Shown: positions 22,364 through 32,235 of the stretch, in pieces
Numbering within the stretch: the stretch's first letter is position 1
How the letters are laid out: each line of letters begins with the position of its first letter
Source: Chaenocephalus aceratus
Taxonomy: Eukaryota > Chordata > Actinopteri > Perciformes > Channichthyidae
Assembly (NCBI GenBank): GCA_023974075.1
Contig: JAMFTG010000259.1
Coordinates: 151,501-215,500 of the forward strand
Length of the DNA stretch: 64,000 bases
Direction of reading: 5' to 3'
Made by a program: the position numbers and the translations under genes
Notes under the pieces: generated by a model
Database searches by the model: none
What the model was told of the DNA's origin: nothing
Seen by the model: the letters and a program-made list of their open reading frames with translations, nothing else

Positions 22364-24731
22364 ATGTTCGAACATAAGGATGCTCATAAGTGTACGTGGT
22401 ACCAGAGCACCCTAGGCAGAAGGTCCATGATCGATTTCGTTATCGTATCATCGGACCTGAGGCCGTATGTTTTGGACACTCGGGTAAAGAGAGGGGCGGA
22501 TTTGTCAACTGATCACCATCTGGTGGTGAGTTGGGTCGAGTGGCGGGGGAAGCCTCTGGATAGACCTGGTAAGCCCAAACGTGTAGTTCGGGTGAACTGG
22601 GAACGTCTGGAGGAGGCCCAAGTTCAGGAGGCCTTCAACTCGCACCTGCGGCGGAGCTTTTCGGGCATTCCTGTGGAGGTTGGGGACATTGAACCAGAGT
22701 GGTCGGTGTTCAAAGCCTCTATTGCCGAAGCCGCGGTGGGGAGCTGTGGTCTCAAGGTCCTAGGTGCCTCAAGGGGCGGTAACCCTCGAACCTCCTGGTG
22801 GACACCGGTGGTCAGGGAAGCCGTCCGACTGAAGAAGGAGGCCTTCAGGGATTTGTTATCCCGGGGGACTCCCGAGGCAGTTGCAAGGTACCGATAGGCC
22901 CGAAGGGCAGCAGCCTCATCCGTGGCCGAGGCAAAGCAGCGGGTGTGGGAGAAGTTTGGAGAAGACATGGAGAAGGACTTTCGGGCGGCACCAAAGTTGT
23001 TCTGGAAAACTGTCGACACCTCAGGAGGGGGAAGCAGGGAACCATCCAAGCTGTTTACAGTAAGGATGGGACGTTGTTGACCTCAACTGATGGAGTGTTG
23101 GGACGTTGGAAGGAACACTTTGAGGAACTCCTGAACCCGACAACTCCGCCCTCTATGTTAGAGGCAGAGCTGGAGTATGACGGGGGATCAACACCACTCT
23201 CCCGGGGGGAGGTCACTGAGGTCGTCAAACAACTCCACAGTGGCAAAGCCCTGGGGGTGGATGAGATCCGCCCGGAAATGCTGAAGGCTCTGGGTGTTGA
23301 GGGACTGTCATGGTTGACACGTCTCATCAACGTTGCGTGGAAGTCGGAAACAGTACCGAAGGAGTGGCAGACCGGGGTGGTGGTTCCCCTTTTCAAAAAG
23401 GGGGATCAGAGGGTGTGTGCCAATTACAGAGGCATCACACTACTCAGCCTCCCCGGGAAAGTTTACTCCAAGGTACTTGAAAGGAGGGTCAGGCCGATTG
23501 TCGAACCTCAGATTGAGGAGGAACAATGCGGATTCCGTCCTGGTCGTGGAACGACGGATCAGCTTTTTACTCTCGCAAGGATCCTGGAGGGGGCCTGGGA
23601 GTACGCTTATCCGGTCTACATGTGTTTTGTAGACTTGGAGAAGGCGTATGACCGGGTTCCCAGGGAGTTACTTGTGGGAGGTGCTGCGGGAGTATGGGGT
23701 GAGGGGGTCTCTACTCAGGGCCATCCAATCTCTGTACTCCCAAAGCGAGAGCTGTGTCCGGTTCCTCGGCAGTAAGTCGGACCCATTTCCGGTGAGGGTT
23801 GGCCTCCGCCAGGGCTGCGCTTTGTCACCAATCCTGTTTGTAATATACATGGATCGGATTTCGAGGCGTAGTCCGGGGGGGGGGTCTGCAGTTCGGTGGA
23901 CTAAGGATTGCACCACTGCTTTTTGCAGATGATGTGGTTCTGATGGCTTTCATCGGTCTGCGACCTTCAGCACTCACTGGATCGGTTCACAACCGAGTGT
24001 GAAGCGGCTGGGATGAGGATCAGCACCTCCAAATCTGAGACCATGGTCTCAGCAGGAAACCGATGGACTGTCCACTCCAAGTAGGGAATGAGGCCTTACC
24101 CAAGTGAAGGAGTTCAAGTATCTCGGGGTCTTGTTCTCGAGTGAGGGAACAATGGAGCGTGAGATGGGCCGGAGAAATCGGAGCAGCGGGAGCGGTATTG
24201 CAGTCGCTTTAACCGCACCGTTGTGACGAAAAGGGAGCTGAGCCAGAAGGCAAAGCTCTCTGTCTACCGGGCCATTTTCGTTCCTACCCTCACCTACGGT
24301 CATGAAGGATGGGTCATGACCGAAAGAACGAGATCGCGGATACAAGCGGCCGAGATGGGTTTCCTCCGCCGGGTGGCTGGTGTCTCCCTTAGAGATAAGG
24401 TGAGAAGTTTCGGTCATCAGGGAGGGACTCGGAGTTGAGCCGCTCCTCCTTCGCGTCGAAAGAAGCCAGTTGAGGTGGTTCGGGCACCTAGTTAGGATGC
24501 CACCTGGGCGCCTCCCTAGGGAGGTGTTCCAGGCACGTCCAGCTGGGAAGAGACCAAGGGGTAGACCTAGGACCAGGTGGAGGGATTATATCTCTTCGCT
24601 GGCCTGGGAGCGCCTTGGGATTCCCCAGTCAGAGCTGGTTGATGAGGGGAAAAGAAAGTTTGGGGCTCTCTGCTGGAACTGATACCCCCCGCGACCCGAC
24701 CACGGATAAGCGGGAGAAGATGGATGGATGG
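22364..24731 (+). mobile_element. RTE-like LINE, 5'-truncated, in unit 1
   Basis: A non-LTR retrotransposon flanked by ATGTTTGA (22356-22363 and 24732-24739). It starts inside the AP endonuclease domain (GRRSMIDFVIVSSD, then GADLSTDHHLVVSWVEW, the SDHH-type catalytic end). It then runs through reverse transcriptase (VVPLFKKGDQRVCANYRGIT, GFRPGRGTTDQLF, CFVDLEKAYDRVPRE, GLRQGCALSPILFVIYMD) to the C-terminus (LTYGHEGWVMTER, RWFGHLVRMPPGRLPREVF, RGRPRTRWRDYISSLAWERL). It ends in (GATG)n, a tail typical of RTE-group elements. The FADD-type catalytic box is broken by a frameshift (TAFCR / DDVVLMA). In-frame stops and several frameshifts make it dead. The exact clade (RTE, RTEX, Rex) is not settled. 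Confidence 0.9.
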
Positions 24732-25197
24732 ATGTTTGACTGCTAACTAATGTTTGAGCTAGAGAGCAGGACTTTTACATATTGACATATAGATGTATGT
24801 GCATTACATTCAGGACGGGAGGGATATTGACGGATCACAACAGCGAAGAGTAAGATGGAAGCTGTGGCAGGACATGCTGAGGTTTTTCTGAAGTGGGTGA
24901 TCCAGATTAATGAAGAGATTTAGCATTCAGAGGAAGTTTAAAAGAGATGGCTGTAAAGCAGATGCAGCGAGCTCACCTCACATACTGTTCGTGCGTCATA
25001 AGCATCGGCGTTGTTGGTGTGATTCCTCTCGCTGCCAGAGAGACAAAGATTATTCAAGACAATTGTAGACGTATTTCTCGGATCTTCATTTACTTAATTT
25101 CTATTATTTATCTTTTGCATTTTATTTTTTTATTAATTCCTTTCTGATCAATTCTTTTCAATCGTTGGTTTGTAAAACCCCATTTAGTTTTGTATTG

Positions 25198-25243
25198 ATG
25201 ATGTCAGCTCTCATCGTCACCGTTTGTCTGCTCTGTGCTGCAG
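25198..25243 (+). pseudogene. Orphan V leader exon, unit 1
   Basis: ATG-ATG-TCA codes MMSALIVTVCLLCAA, a signal-peptide-like hydrophobic stretch ending in phase 1 before GTTTTA. This is the same layout as the leader exons of the neighbouring V genes (46 nt here). No V exon with Cys/Trp/YFC motifs or RSS follows before the next leader at 26157. It is probably what is left of a deleted V gene, since the copies in units 2 and 3 also lack the V exon. Confidence 0.6.
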
Positions 25244-25821
25244 GTTTTATACATATCTCTCAATTAGCTATGATGTCAGAAAAGTCTTTACGCTCGTCCT
25301 CTGCTGTTCACTCTGAATCCATTGCTTCATGCTTTGGTGGTATCATTTTATTCTTTAAACAGATTAAATAATCATTGAGCTGATCAAATGTCTGAAAATA
25401 ATGATTTACCAATCCGCAGAGCCCAAAGGGACACTTGTTCTCTGCTGGTTTTCAAAGCAAAACTTGTTAGAAAATATCACTCGTCACCGGCTTGATCTTC
25501 AATATCAGGATATGTATTTATTATCCTTGCAAGAATGGAAGTAGTCATCACTCACAGGCTGCGTGGGACAACTAGTTCCCAGAACAGTGTCTTTCAGATG
25601 CTTATATACACGGGAGGGGGTTACAGTCAACAAGATGGAAGAAATACTGGTTCAAAGCAGTATTCTGACATTAGTAAAGATTAGCTAAGGCCTGCGTAAG
25701 CAATAAACATGACAGTCATATGCCTATCTCTCTCTCGGGGCTGTGTCATCTGCCTTCTGAGGAACAGAGCTCTCATAACTTCAACAGTGTCTCAATGAGC
25801 GTCATCCATGTAGTCATACAT

Positions 25822-25892
25822 CCGGCTACGTACACGGCTACGTACACGGCTACGTACACGGCTACGTACACGGCTACGTACACAGCCACGTA
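25822..25892. repeat. 12-bp VNTR (GGCTACGTACAC), unit 1, about 5-6 copies
   Basis: Perfect repeats of GGCTACGTACAC; each unit contains the palindrome TACGTA. The same locus in units 2 and 3 is expanded (215 and 253 bp). Confidence 0.95.
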
Positions 25893-26156
25893 GGGCCTCT
25901 CTTATCATGTGCTACTCTGATACAGAAGGAACATTTCAGTATTTCCCAACAAAACGTATTCAGACCAATTATTTGAAAAAATAAAAGCCGTCTTGAGATT
26001 CCAGAAGCGGGAAACCAGTACATGATTTTTTTCGTCTTATAAGTTGTATTGCCTCTACATTATATATGAGATGAACGTGTCACATGTCCTGTCTCCTCCC
26101 CTCTAAGTTGACTCTGGTTGCGTTCAGTCGGTCTGAGAGAGGAGGGTGAAGACATC

Positions 26157-26593
26157 ATGATCCGAGACATCCTCAGCATCTCCCTGCTGCTGCTCCTGCT
26201 CTCCGTACGGGTCTATTCAAGTCTTTACTGGAGGTTTAATCTTTTGTAACATGTCTGTGTTCCTAAAGCTTTTCTCTTTAAGTGCAGGTCCTTCACTGAG
26301 CAGGGAAGTCCTTGCAGGATCCATCATCGATATTAGGAAGTCCTGACACTCCAGCAACAATCAGCTGCAGCCATTCAACCAGTTCATACAATATGATCCT
26401 GTGGTACCGGCAGCAGACGGGCCACTCACACCTCAACCTCATTGGATATGTTTATGCTACTAGCCAATCCATTGAGGATGCCTTCAAAGGGCATTTCGAA
26501 GTGAGTGGAGACGGCTCAGTGGAGTCTGAACTCCATGTGCTGAAGCTCAGACAGCCAGAAGACAGCGCCATGTATTTCTGTGCAGCTAGTCGA
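26157..26593 (+). pseudogene. TCR V segment V1.4, family 2, frameshifted
   Basis: Leader exon 26157-26204 (MIRDILSISLLLLLLS), V exon 26288-26593. Compared with the intact V2.4, the leader lacks one C (CTCTCC|GT for CTCTCCC|GT) and the V exon has one extra C (AAGTCCTTG for AAGTCTTG). Joined as read, the frame stops within a few codons (SVLH-stop). The rest is well kept: DPSSILGSPDTPATISCSHS, ILWYRQQTGH, the EDAFKGHF strand, DSAMYFCAASRH. Both changes are homopolymer length differences. Confidence 0.85.
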
Positions 26594-26631
26594 CACGGTG
26601 ACTCAGAGTCGCTCTCGCTGCGACAAAAACC
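26594..26631 (+). other. RSS of V1.4 (22-bp spacer)
   Basis: Heptamer CACGGTG (fourth base changed from consensus), 22-bp spacer, perfect nonamer ACAAAAACC. Confidence 0.88.
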
Positions 26632-27226
26632 CTCTCTGATAATCGGCCTCATGAAATCACTCTGATGAACGACACACCTGCATCACACTGGTGGCAGGAA
26701 GTCACCACGATACCATCAGCATACCACTGGAAAACCAACAATACTGACACTAGGTTTTCTCTCATTATTCATTAAACTGCCAATTATTTCATTTAGTGAA
26801 ACATTTAGATTCCTGATCCTTAAGGTCCAAGGTGAAGTCTTTAGATTGCCTTGTTTTGTCAGTCCAACATAGAGGTGCAAATTGCTAAATGCTGAGTGAC
26901 AACTTGGAGGGAGTGGTAATTTATGCATTAGTATTATTTGATGGAATATATTTAGACTGGGCATCTCTGCAGCTTTACAAAACTGTATTCAAATGACATT
27001 TTGACATTAGCAATTAGTGTGCAGCAGTTTGGATAATAAGACAAAAAAATGCTGCAATTAAAAAGATTTAAAGATGTCAATACAGTTGCAGATTCGTTGC
27101 TTTGTCGATTGATTTATCCACTGCAAACTTGGGACAGCCCATAACGTCGACCCCTCCTACTTCCTTTTCACATCCATAGCTAAGTTCAGTCAGCATTTCA
27201 GTTTTGTTTTCATCTGCATTAGGATC

Positions 27227-27831
27227 ATGGTTAGACTCCTTGTGCTTTTAGCAGCTTTGCCGTTCTGCTTAACAGGTAATGTTAATTAACTCGTAAAAGG
27301 CACCAGAATTCACGTTTATCTCAAAGTTTGTTGGTTTAAAACGTTTCTCGAGAACTTGCCCTTTGCTTTTACTCCCTGGTGATTGTTGTCTTTTTGTTTT
27401 AATTAAATCTGACAACTATGCGACTCCACAACCTCCTCTGTCTCTCAACGTCATGTTTCGCAGTCATACTCTTGTATTGTTTCCTCTTTATTTGTACCAT
27501 AAATAACTAAATAATATGTGTTTCAGAACCGTCAGAGAACAGCGTTCATCAAGAATCCCTCGGCGCTGATCAAACACCTTGGAGAAGACGTCCTGATAAC
27601 GTGCAGGCCACTCAAGCGCACGCTTTGATCAGATCCAGTGGTATAAACAGTCTGCTGGGGGAAATGACATGGTGCTACTCGGCTATGTACGATTCACTAA
27701 TCCAACTGTCGAAGCTCAATTTAAAGGCACTTATAACGTGAGTGGTAATGGGCAAAGTCTGGCACATCTTCATATTCCAAAGACACGTCGATCTGAAGAC
27801 AGCGCAGTTTATTTCTGTGCTGCCAGCGAAG
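27227..27831 (+). pseudogene. TCR V segment V1.5, family 3, frameshifted
   Basis: Leader exon 27227-27275 (MVRLLVLLAALPFCLT, phase 1, GTAATG donor), intron about 250 bp, V exon 27527-27831. Against V2.5 it has two single-base expansions: CATCAAGAAT for CATCAGAAT (near 27550) and GTGCAGGCC for GTGCAGCC (near 27608, right after the first Cys). Between and after them the protein is otherwise the same (PSALIKHLGEDVL, IQWYKQSAGGNDMVLLGYVR, DSAVYFCAASEAQ). Both changes are homopolymer gains, so an error is possible. Confidence 0.85.
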
Positions 27832-27870
27832 CACAGTGCTGCACAAAACCCTGCGTCTTCAACAAAAACC
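27832..27870 (+). other. 23-RSS of V1.5
   Basis: CACAGTG, 23-bp spacer, perfect nonamer ACAAAAACC: the best consensus match in the window. Confidence 0.93.
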
Positions 27871-28121
27871 TCCCTGTAATGCAAGCCGGATACACAATGT
27901 GGAATCACCACATGGATGAGGAATACGCCACATAGTGAGTGACTGATATCAGACAGCTGGCTCACCATAAGACAGTCGGACAGAGGGAAAGACAAGCAAA
28001 ACATTTTTATTTTTAGTAAGACATACAGTTTAAATATATTATTTTATTATTTTTTGAGAGTGCTGTGTATTTTGTTGCTGTCAGCAAACTGGTTGACATT
28101 ACATTTCAATGTTTCTGTCAC

Positions 28122-28139
28122 TCCAGTAAGGTGGCGCTG
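28122..28139 (+). promoter_or_regulatory. CTCF-like motif upstream of V1.6
   Basis: CCAGTAAGGTGGCGCTG; the unit 2 copy (40935-40950) reads CCAGTAGGTGGCGCTG, close to the vertebrate CTCF core. CTCF sites are known to organise antigen-receptor loci. Here it is a motif match only, and the same word also occurs inside teleost repeats. Confidence 0.35.
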
Positions 28140-28194
28140 TAGCTCCAGAAATACTCTCTTGTGAAGCACTATGAAATATAAAGTAGCTAGGGAA

Positions 28195-28203
28195 TATATA
28201 AAA
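28195..28203 (+). promoter_or_regulatory. TATA box of V1.6
   Basis: TATATAAAA 66-74 bp upstream of the ATG at 28269. The homologous site before V2.6 is TATATGAAA, a weaker TATA. Confidence 0.6.
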
Positions 28204-28268
28204 GGAGGATGTTGATAAAGAGACGACAGCATCAGAGCCACGCAGTGTGTTCACTCAGCGAGGACAAG

Positions 28269-28686
28269 ATGCCAACATTATTCTTTTTATCCTGGCTCAT
28301 TGGTAAGATATTTAACCATTCAAAAATAGCACTATCTATAGATCCTGCATTGATTGATTGATGATTTCTTTTTAGGCATTTGTGTGAGTCTTGATGTGCG
28401 TCAGTCTCCCTCTCTTATCAAAAGACCTGGAGACAAAGTGCAGATCTCCTGCAGCCATGATAGAACGGACTACACATTGATGCTCTGGTACCAGCGCCCA
28501 CCTGGAGACACGGCTCTGAAACTCATCGGGTATTTGTATTATAAGATGCCACAATGGAGGAGCCATTTAAAGATGATTTTGTCACGTCTGGAGATCTGAG
28601 TGGGAGTGCGGCAAAGAATGCCTCTCTAATAGTCAACGCTGTGAAACCAGAGCACGGTGCAGTTTACTTCTGTGCAGCGAGAGAAG
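28269..28686 (+). pseudogene. TCR V segment V1.6, hybrid of families 4a and 4b, frameshifted
   Basis: Leader exon 28269-28302 (MPTLFFLSWLI) and the start of the V exon (28376, GICVSLDVRQSPSLIKRPGD, YTLMLWYQRPPGD) match family 4a (V2.6). From about the FR2/CDR2 region onward it follows family 4b (V2.7): EEPFKDDF, SGDLSGSAAKNASLIVNAV, EHGAVYFCAAREAR, and the 4b-type RSS and 3' flank. So it is a single gene made by exchange between neighbouring 4a and 4b genes. The V exon is 311 nt against 312 expected for such a hybrid. The missing base is an A in the TATAAAGA run near 28545, which breaks the frame in CDR2. Confidence 0.85.
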
Positions 28687-28723
28687 CACGCTGACAGGAA
28701 TCCCCTCTGAACTTACAAAAACT
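28687..28723 (+). other. RSS of V1.6 (weak heptamer, 21-bp spacer)
   Basis: Heptamer CACGCTG, spacer 21 bp (one T shorter than in V2.7), nonamer ACAAAAACT. Two heptamer mismatches and the short spacer predict poor use. Confidence 0.8.
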
Positions 28724-29471
28724 CTGAACCATCTTCTTTCATGAGACGTGGAATAAACTGCTCAGACACACCTGCTTTTGTGGTTGTATTTTGGTTTGAT
28801 GCAATCATTTCATCATCAGCAAATACACTTGTGTTTGTATTGGTTTGGTTTATTACAATTTAAACAAGGCAAATGTGCAGTAACATCATTTTGAACTGTT
28901 ATCAATGAACCCCTCAGAGCTACGGACAGCATACTTGAATTCTGCCACTGTGAGAAATTTAAATTGTTAAAGCTTTTGTTTTATTACTTACAAGTATCTA
29001 TTATCGTAAATTATTCAGGCAGGTTTTAAAAGTCCTTCAAACTGAGGCTTTGATCCCTTTCTATTCGACAGCTTTGTGAGACTTCATCATTCTATTTTAT
29101 ATTCAGCTGTAATTTTAAACAATATCAGTCCATCTCTTGACGATACATCATTCTACATCTTGTAACTAATCCAGGTTCCTTCAGCTTCTTATGTAACTGA
29201 TTAGCATTAACTAATAACTACAATTTCTATTTCTGAAATATATTGGACTGTTTATTTCTGTGTCTTAGTTTCTCTTATGTACATTGCCTTGTGTTTTTTA
29301 TGCTGCTGTAAATTGGGATCTGGGATATCTACCATGCACTGCAGGGGGTCCCCTAACACCACCTGATAAACCACTGAATGCTTTGCTCCAGCTCAGAGGA
29401 GGCTGTCACACAGACCCTCCCCCCTGCAGCCCTTCATACTTTATGAGGCTCTGCAGTCCCCGTCAGACATC

Positions 29472-30003
29472 ATGGACGTGATCATCTTTAAGCACAGCGT
29501 CCTCACAGTGTCCATCTTTTTACTTTGCACTACAGGTAATTTACAATCAAATCGACCGTGGACTGGTTTGTAAATATACATTATCATCAACTAATGTTCT
29601 TGTGTTTGCTGTTTTTATCATTTATAATGATATTGACGTGATATAAGGAGGATCAACCACTGAAGGTTATTATAGTATATGTTCTTGTTTCACTCAGGTC
29701 TACTGACGGAAGCGATGTCACCCAGACTGACATGCTGTGGGAAACTCAGGGAGAGAGTGCAACCATGAGCTGCACACACACAAAGGATGCTAGCTACTTC
29801 CAGATGTACTGGTACAGACAGCTGCCAGGAGAAACTATGAAGCTAATTGTGTTCACAATATCAGGGAACAATGATAATCATGATTTTGGAGGATTCAGCA
29901 AAGACAAGTTCTCAGCCACAAAGCCTGACGCTGAGAGCGGGACGTTCACCGTGAAGGATCTGCAGCCAGGAGACAAAGGCTGTACTTCTGTGCTGTGAGT
30001 CAA
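29472..30003 (+). pseudogene. TCR V segment V2.1, family 1, two deletions
   Basis: Leader exon 29472-29535 with Trp-to-Cys and Ala-to-Thr changes at its end (LLCT rather than LLWTA). V exon 29698-30003, 306 nt. One G is missing at the start (GTCTACTGACGG for GTCTGACTGACGG) and one T near 29980 (GGCTGTACT for GGCTTGTACT), which destroys the LYFC reading frame. Otherwise identical in style to V1.1, its positional twin (SGNNDNHDFGGF). The RSS is intact. Confidence 0.85.
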
Positions 30004-30042
30004 CACAGTGACACACACTCAGGAGGAGGCTGAGCAGAAACC
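30004..30042 (+). other. 23-RSS of V2.1
   Basis: CACAGTG, 23-bp spacer, GCAGAAACC. Confidence 0.9.
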
Positions 30043-30703
30043 CCAGATGGCTGTCAGTGATTCTGTGTGTCTGCTGTCCTGAAGGGGGACCTCCAGCTTA
30101 ATCACAGAATCATTCAGTCAGAGACGCTGCCAGCTGTTCGTCTCTCTGCTGTAACCTCACACCTCCATCACACACTCTGACTATACCACTGATACAGCTG
30201 CTCTGATTAAACTAACCCTAACCTGGAGGTTCTGGAGGTTACGACTCAAATACAGAGCTTGTGTTGATGGTTCTGACAGTAGAGCAGAGACCCGCTGGAG
30301 GTTCTGGAACATGTGGTTTTGTGTTTGACCCTCACAGGAGTGTTGGTGGGAGTGATGTGATCCAGTCCTCTTTAAACACTGCAGTCACACAAAGTAGTGC
30401 TGCACGATTAATCGAAAAAAGATCGTGATCTCGATTCAGACACTTATGCGATCTCATTTCTAAATTACGGCAATCCTATGACGTCATGCTGATTTTTTTT
30501 TATTATTTGCTTCTGAATAATACCAACTTGCAATGTCAATCATACTTAAACGATGTAAAGCAAATATACTCTGTACATTTAACATTAAAGTACCATGATC
30601 GCATGCAAATGGTAGTGTTCTGTCTGTCTCTCCTCCTCTCATGCAGTGTTAACGCTGCAGCCACTAGTGTTGCCAGTTTTTGCGGAAAGGAATAAGCAAC
30701 CAG

Positions 30704-31816
30704 GGCCCTTTCTCATTTCATCAAATCCCCCTCCTCGACTCCTCGACTCCTCGGTCCTCCGGTAGTGACCCGGAAATGAATTTTAGCGCGCCATGTTGAA
30801 GGACATCTAATTTCTCTAAATGCACTTCGAGGACCGAGGACCGAGCGTCGAGGAGGCTCTCTGGAGGAGCTATAACCGAGGATACACTGATGGGTCCGCC
30901 ACGGCTCCTTCATGGATGCATTTCCGGCAACAGAGATGTTTCAAAGAGTCGTGACGCACGGCCGGACTTATCTCAGCCAATGACAGCTCTGCATGCATCC
31001 CCTGGATATTATTTTATTAACTGCTTTCATCGCGACGCGATGTTTACAGAGAGAACAGCTGTGAGGTCCGTGCAGAAAGCAGAGCAGTGTGTATAATATC
31101 TATCACTCAGTAGAACAGGCCTACTCTTTTTGCTTTAGTTTAGTAGATATCTACAAACAAAGAGTCGATATTTTTCTAAAACCATTTAGTGCTTCACAAT
31201 AAAATACACAACGGCTGTAGCCTGTTTTAGGAGCTGTATGTGCGTGTGTGTGGTGTAGGTGTGTGTGGTACGTGTGTGCGTAGATACCAGCGGACAGACA
31301 GGTCTGTTGGTTTGGTGTCCTCTGCTTACTTTTAATACTTGTAAATAAAACTTTTGGCCCGTAATTTATTTTCCTCATTGTAGCGACCGGAGAGGGGGGG
31401 GGTATATCCAGTCTCTGATAGTGTTACGTTATTATGAGAGTGCTCTGCTTGATTCTGAAATTGCATATATTTATATAAATATATACATATATGTGTGTGT
31501 GTGTGCGTGTCCGCATCTGTAGCCTGTTATTGTCTCATTATACCGCACTGTGAATGAATCAAAGTAAATATGTGAGTGGTCATGACACACATCTGTCCAT
31601 CAGACAGAGGGCTGCTGTGCCTCCTGTCATCATTAATGAACGTCTCTTTAAAATGACCGCTCAGAGGAGAGGAGTTCTCATTTCTCTAAGCGCCTGCTGC
31701 TTCCCCTCCTCTCTCCTCGGTTCCCCTCCTCGGCTCCTCCGCTCGCATCTCCTGTGGGCGGGACTAAGTATCGAGGATAGGAGTCGAGGAGGGGAGTTCG
31801 AGAAATGAGAAGGGCC
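30704..31816. mobile_element. TIR element nested in the hAT (unit 2)
   Basis: Duplicate of 15676-16761, with the same GGCCCTTTCTC ends and CAG flanks. It contains a short extra block near 31030-31050 (CATCGCGACGCGATGTTTAC) absent from the unit 1 copy. Confidence 0.65.
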
Positions 31817-32082
31817 CAGGTCTATGAAAACAAGCGCAAAAGAACATGAGCACTTTAAACCTATATATATCTACAAGCTCACAACCGCAACAACCATTAT
31901 TACTTACTACCAAGCAACTGGACAGAAAGATAAGCCCAATGTGGCTTATAATAAGTCTACCTGGCAACACTCACTGACCGCAGCACGTGAGGGCAGGAGC
32001 CGGCAGTATGTTTACAGAAGCGTTAGCATTAGCACTGATTAGCAAAGAGTGACGAGAGCGACTAGTACAAGAAAAAACAGAA

Positions 32083-32235
32083 ATGAGTGACACAGAAATG
32101 AGTGACGAGGAGGTCGAGGACAATGACAACAACACCGATGAAAATCCCGGTGGCGACTCTGGCGAGAGTGAGAGGGAAGTTGTGCTTGTGCCGAAAAAAG
32201 TGGAGTCTACTCAGTGGAGTCTAGCACTTTATTAA
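32083..32235 (+). pseudogene. Transposase N-terminal fragment (ZBED-like)
   Basis: 50 codons: MSDTEMSDEEVEDNDNNTDE, then NPGGDSGESEREVVLVPKK, then VESTQWSLALY-stop. The acidic start followed by a VPKK motif resembles the region just before the BED finger in hAT transposases; the finger itself is gone. The unit 1 counterpart (ATG 17027) is shifted by an extra CA. Confidence 0.5.

Larger units (their letters stand above)
13866..28892 (+). repeat. Tandem duplication unit 1 of the V cluster (about 15.0 kb)
   Basis: Starts at GAACTGTTATCAATGAAC, a sequence that recurs at 28893 and 42433 and heads each unit. It holds V1.1-V1.6, a 2.7-kb hAT element, a 0.8-kb hAT MITE, an LTR-like repeat, a 2.4-kb LINE, an orphan leader exon and a five-copy VNTR. 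It is longer than unit 2 mainly because of the LINE, and shorter by one V because families 4a and 4b are fused. Confidence 0.9.

Noticed and set aside
25800..25900. CRISPR-like array at the TACGTA repeats
   Set aside because: The 12-bp units are contiguous with no unique spacers, and the context is a vertebrate genome.
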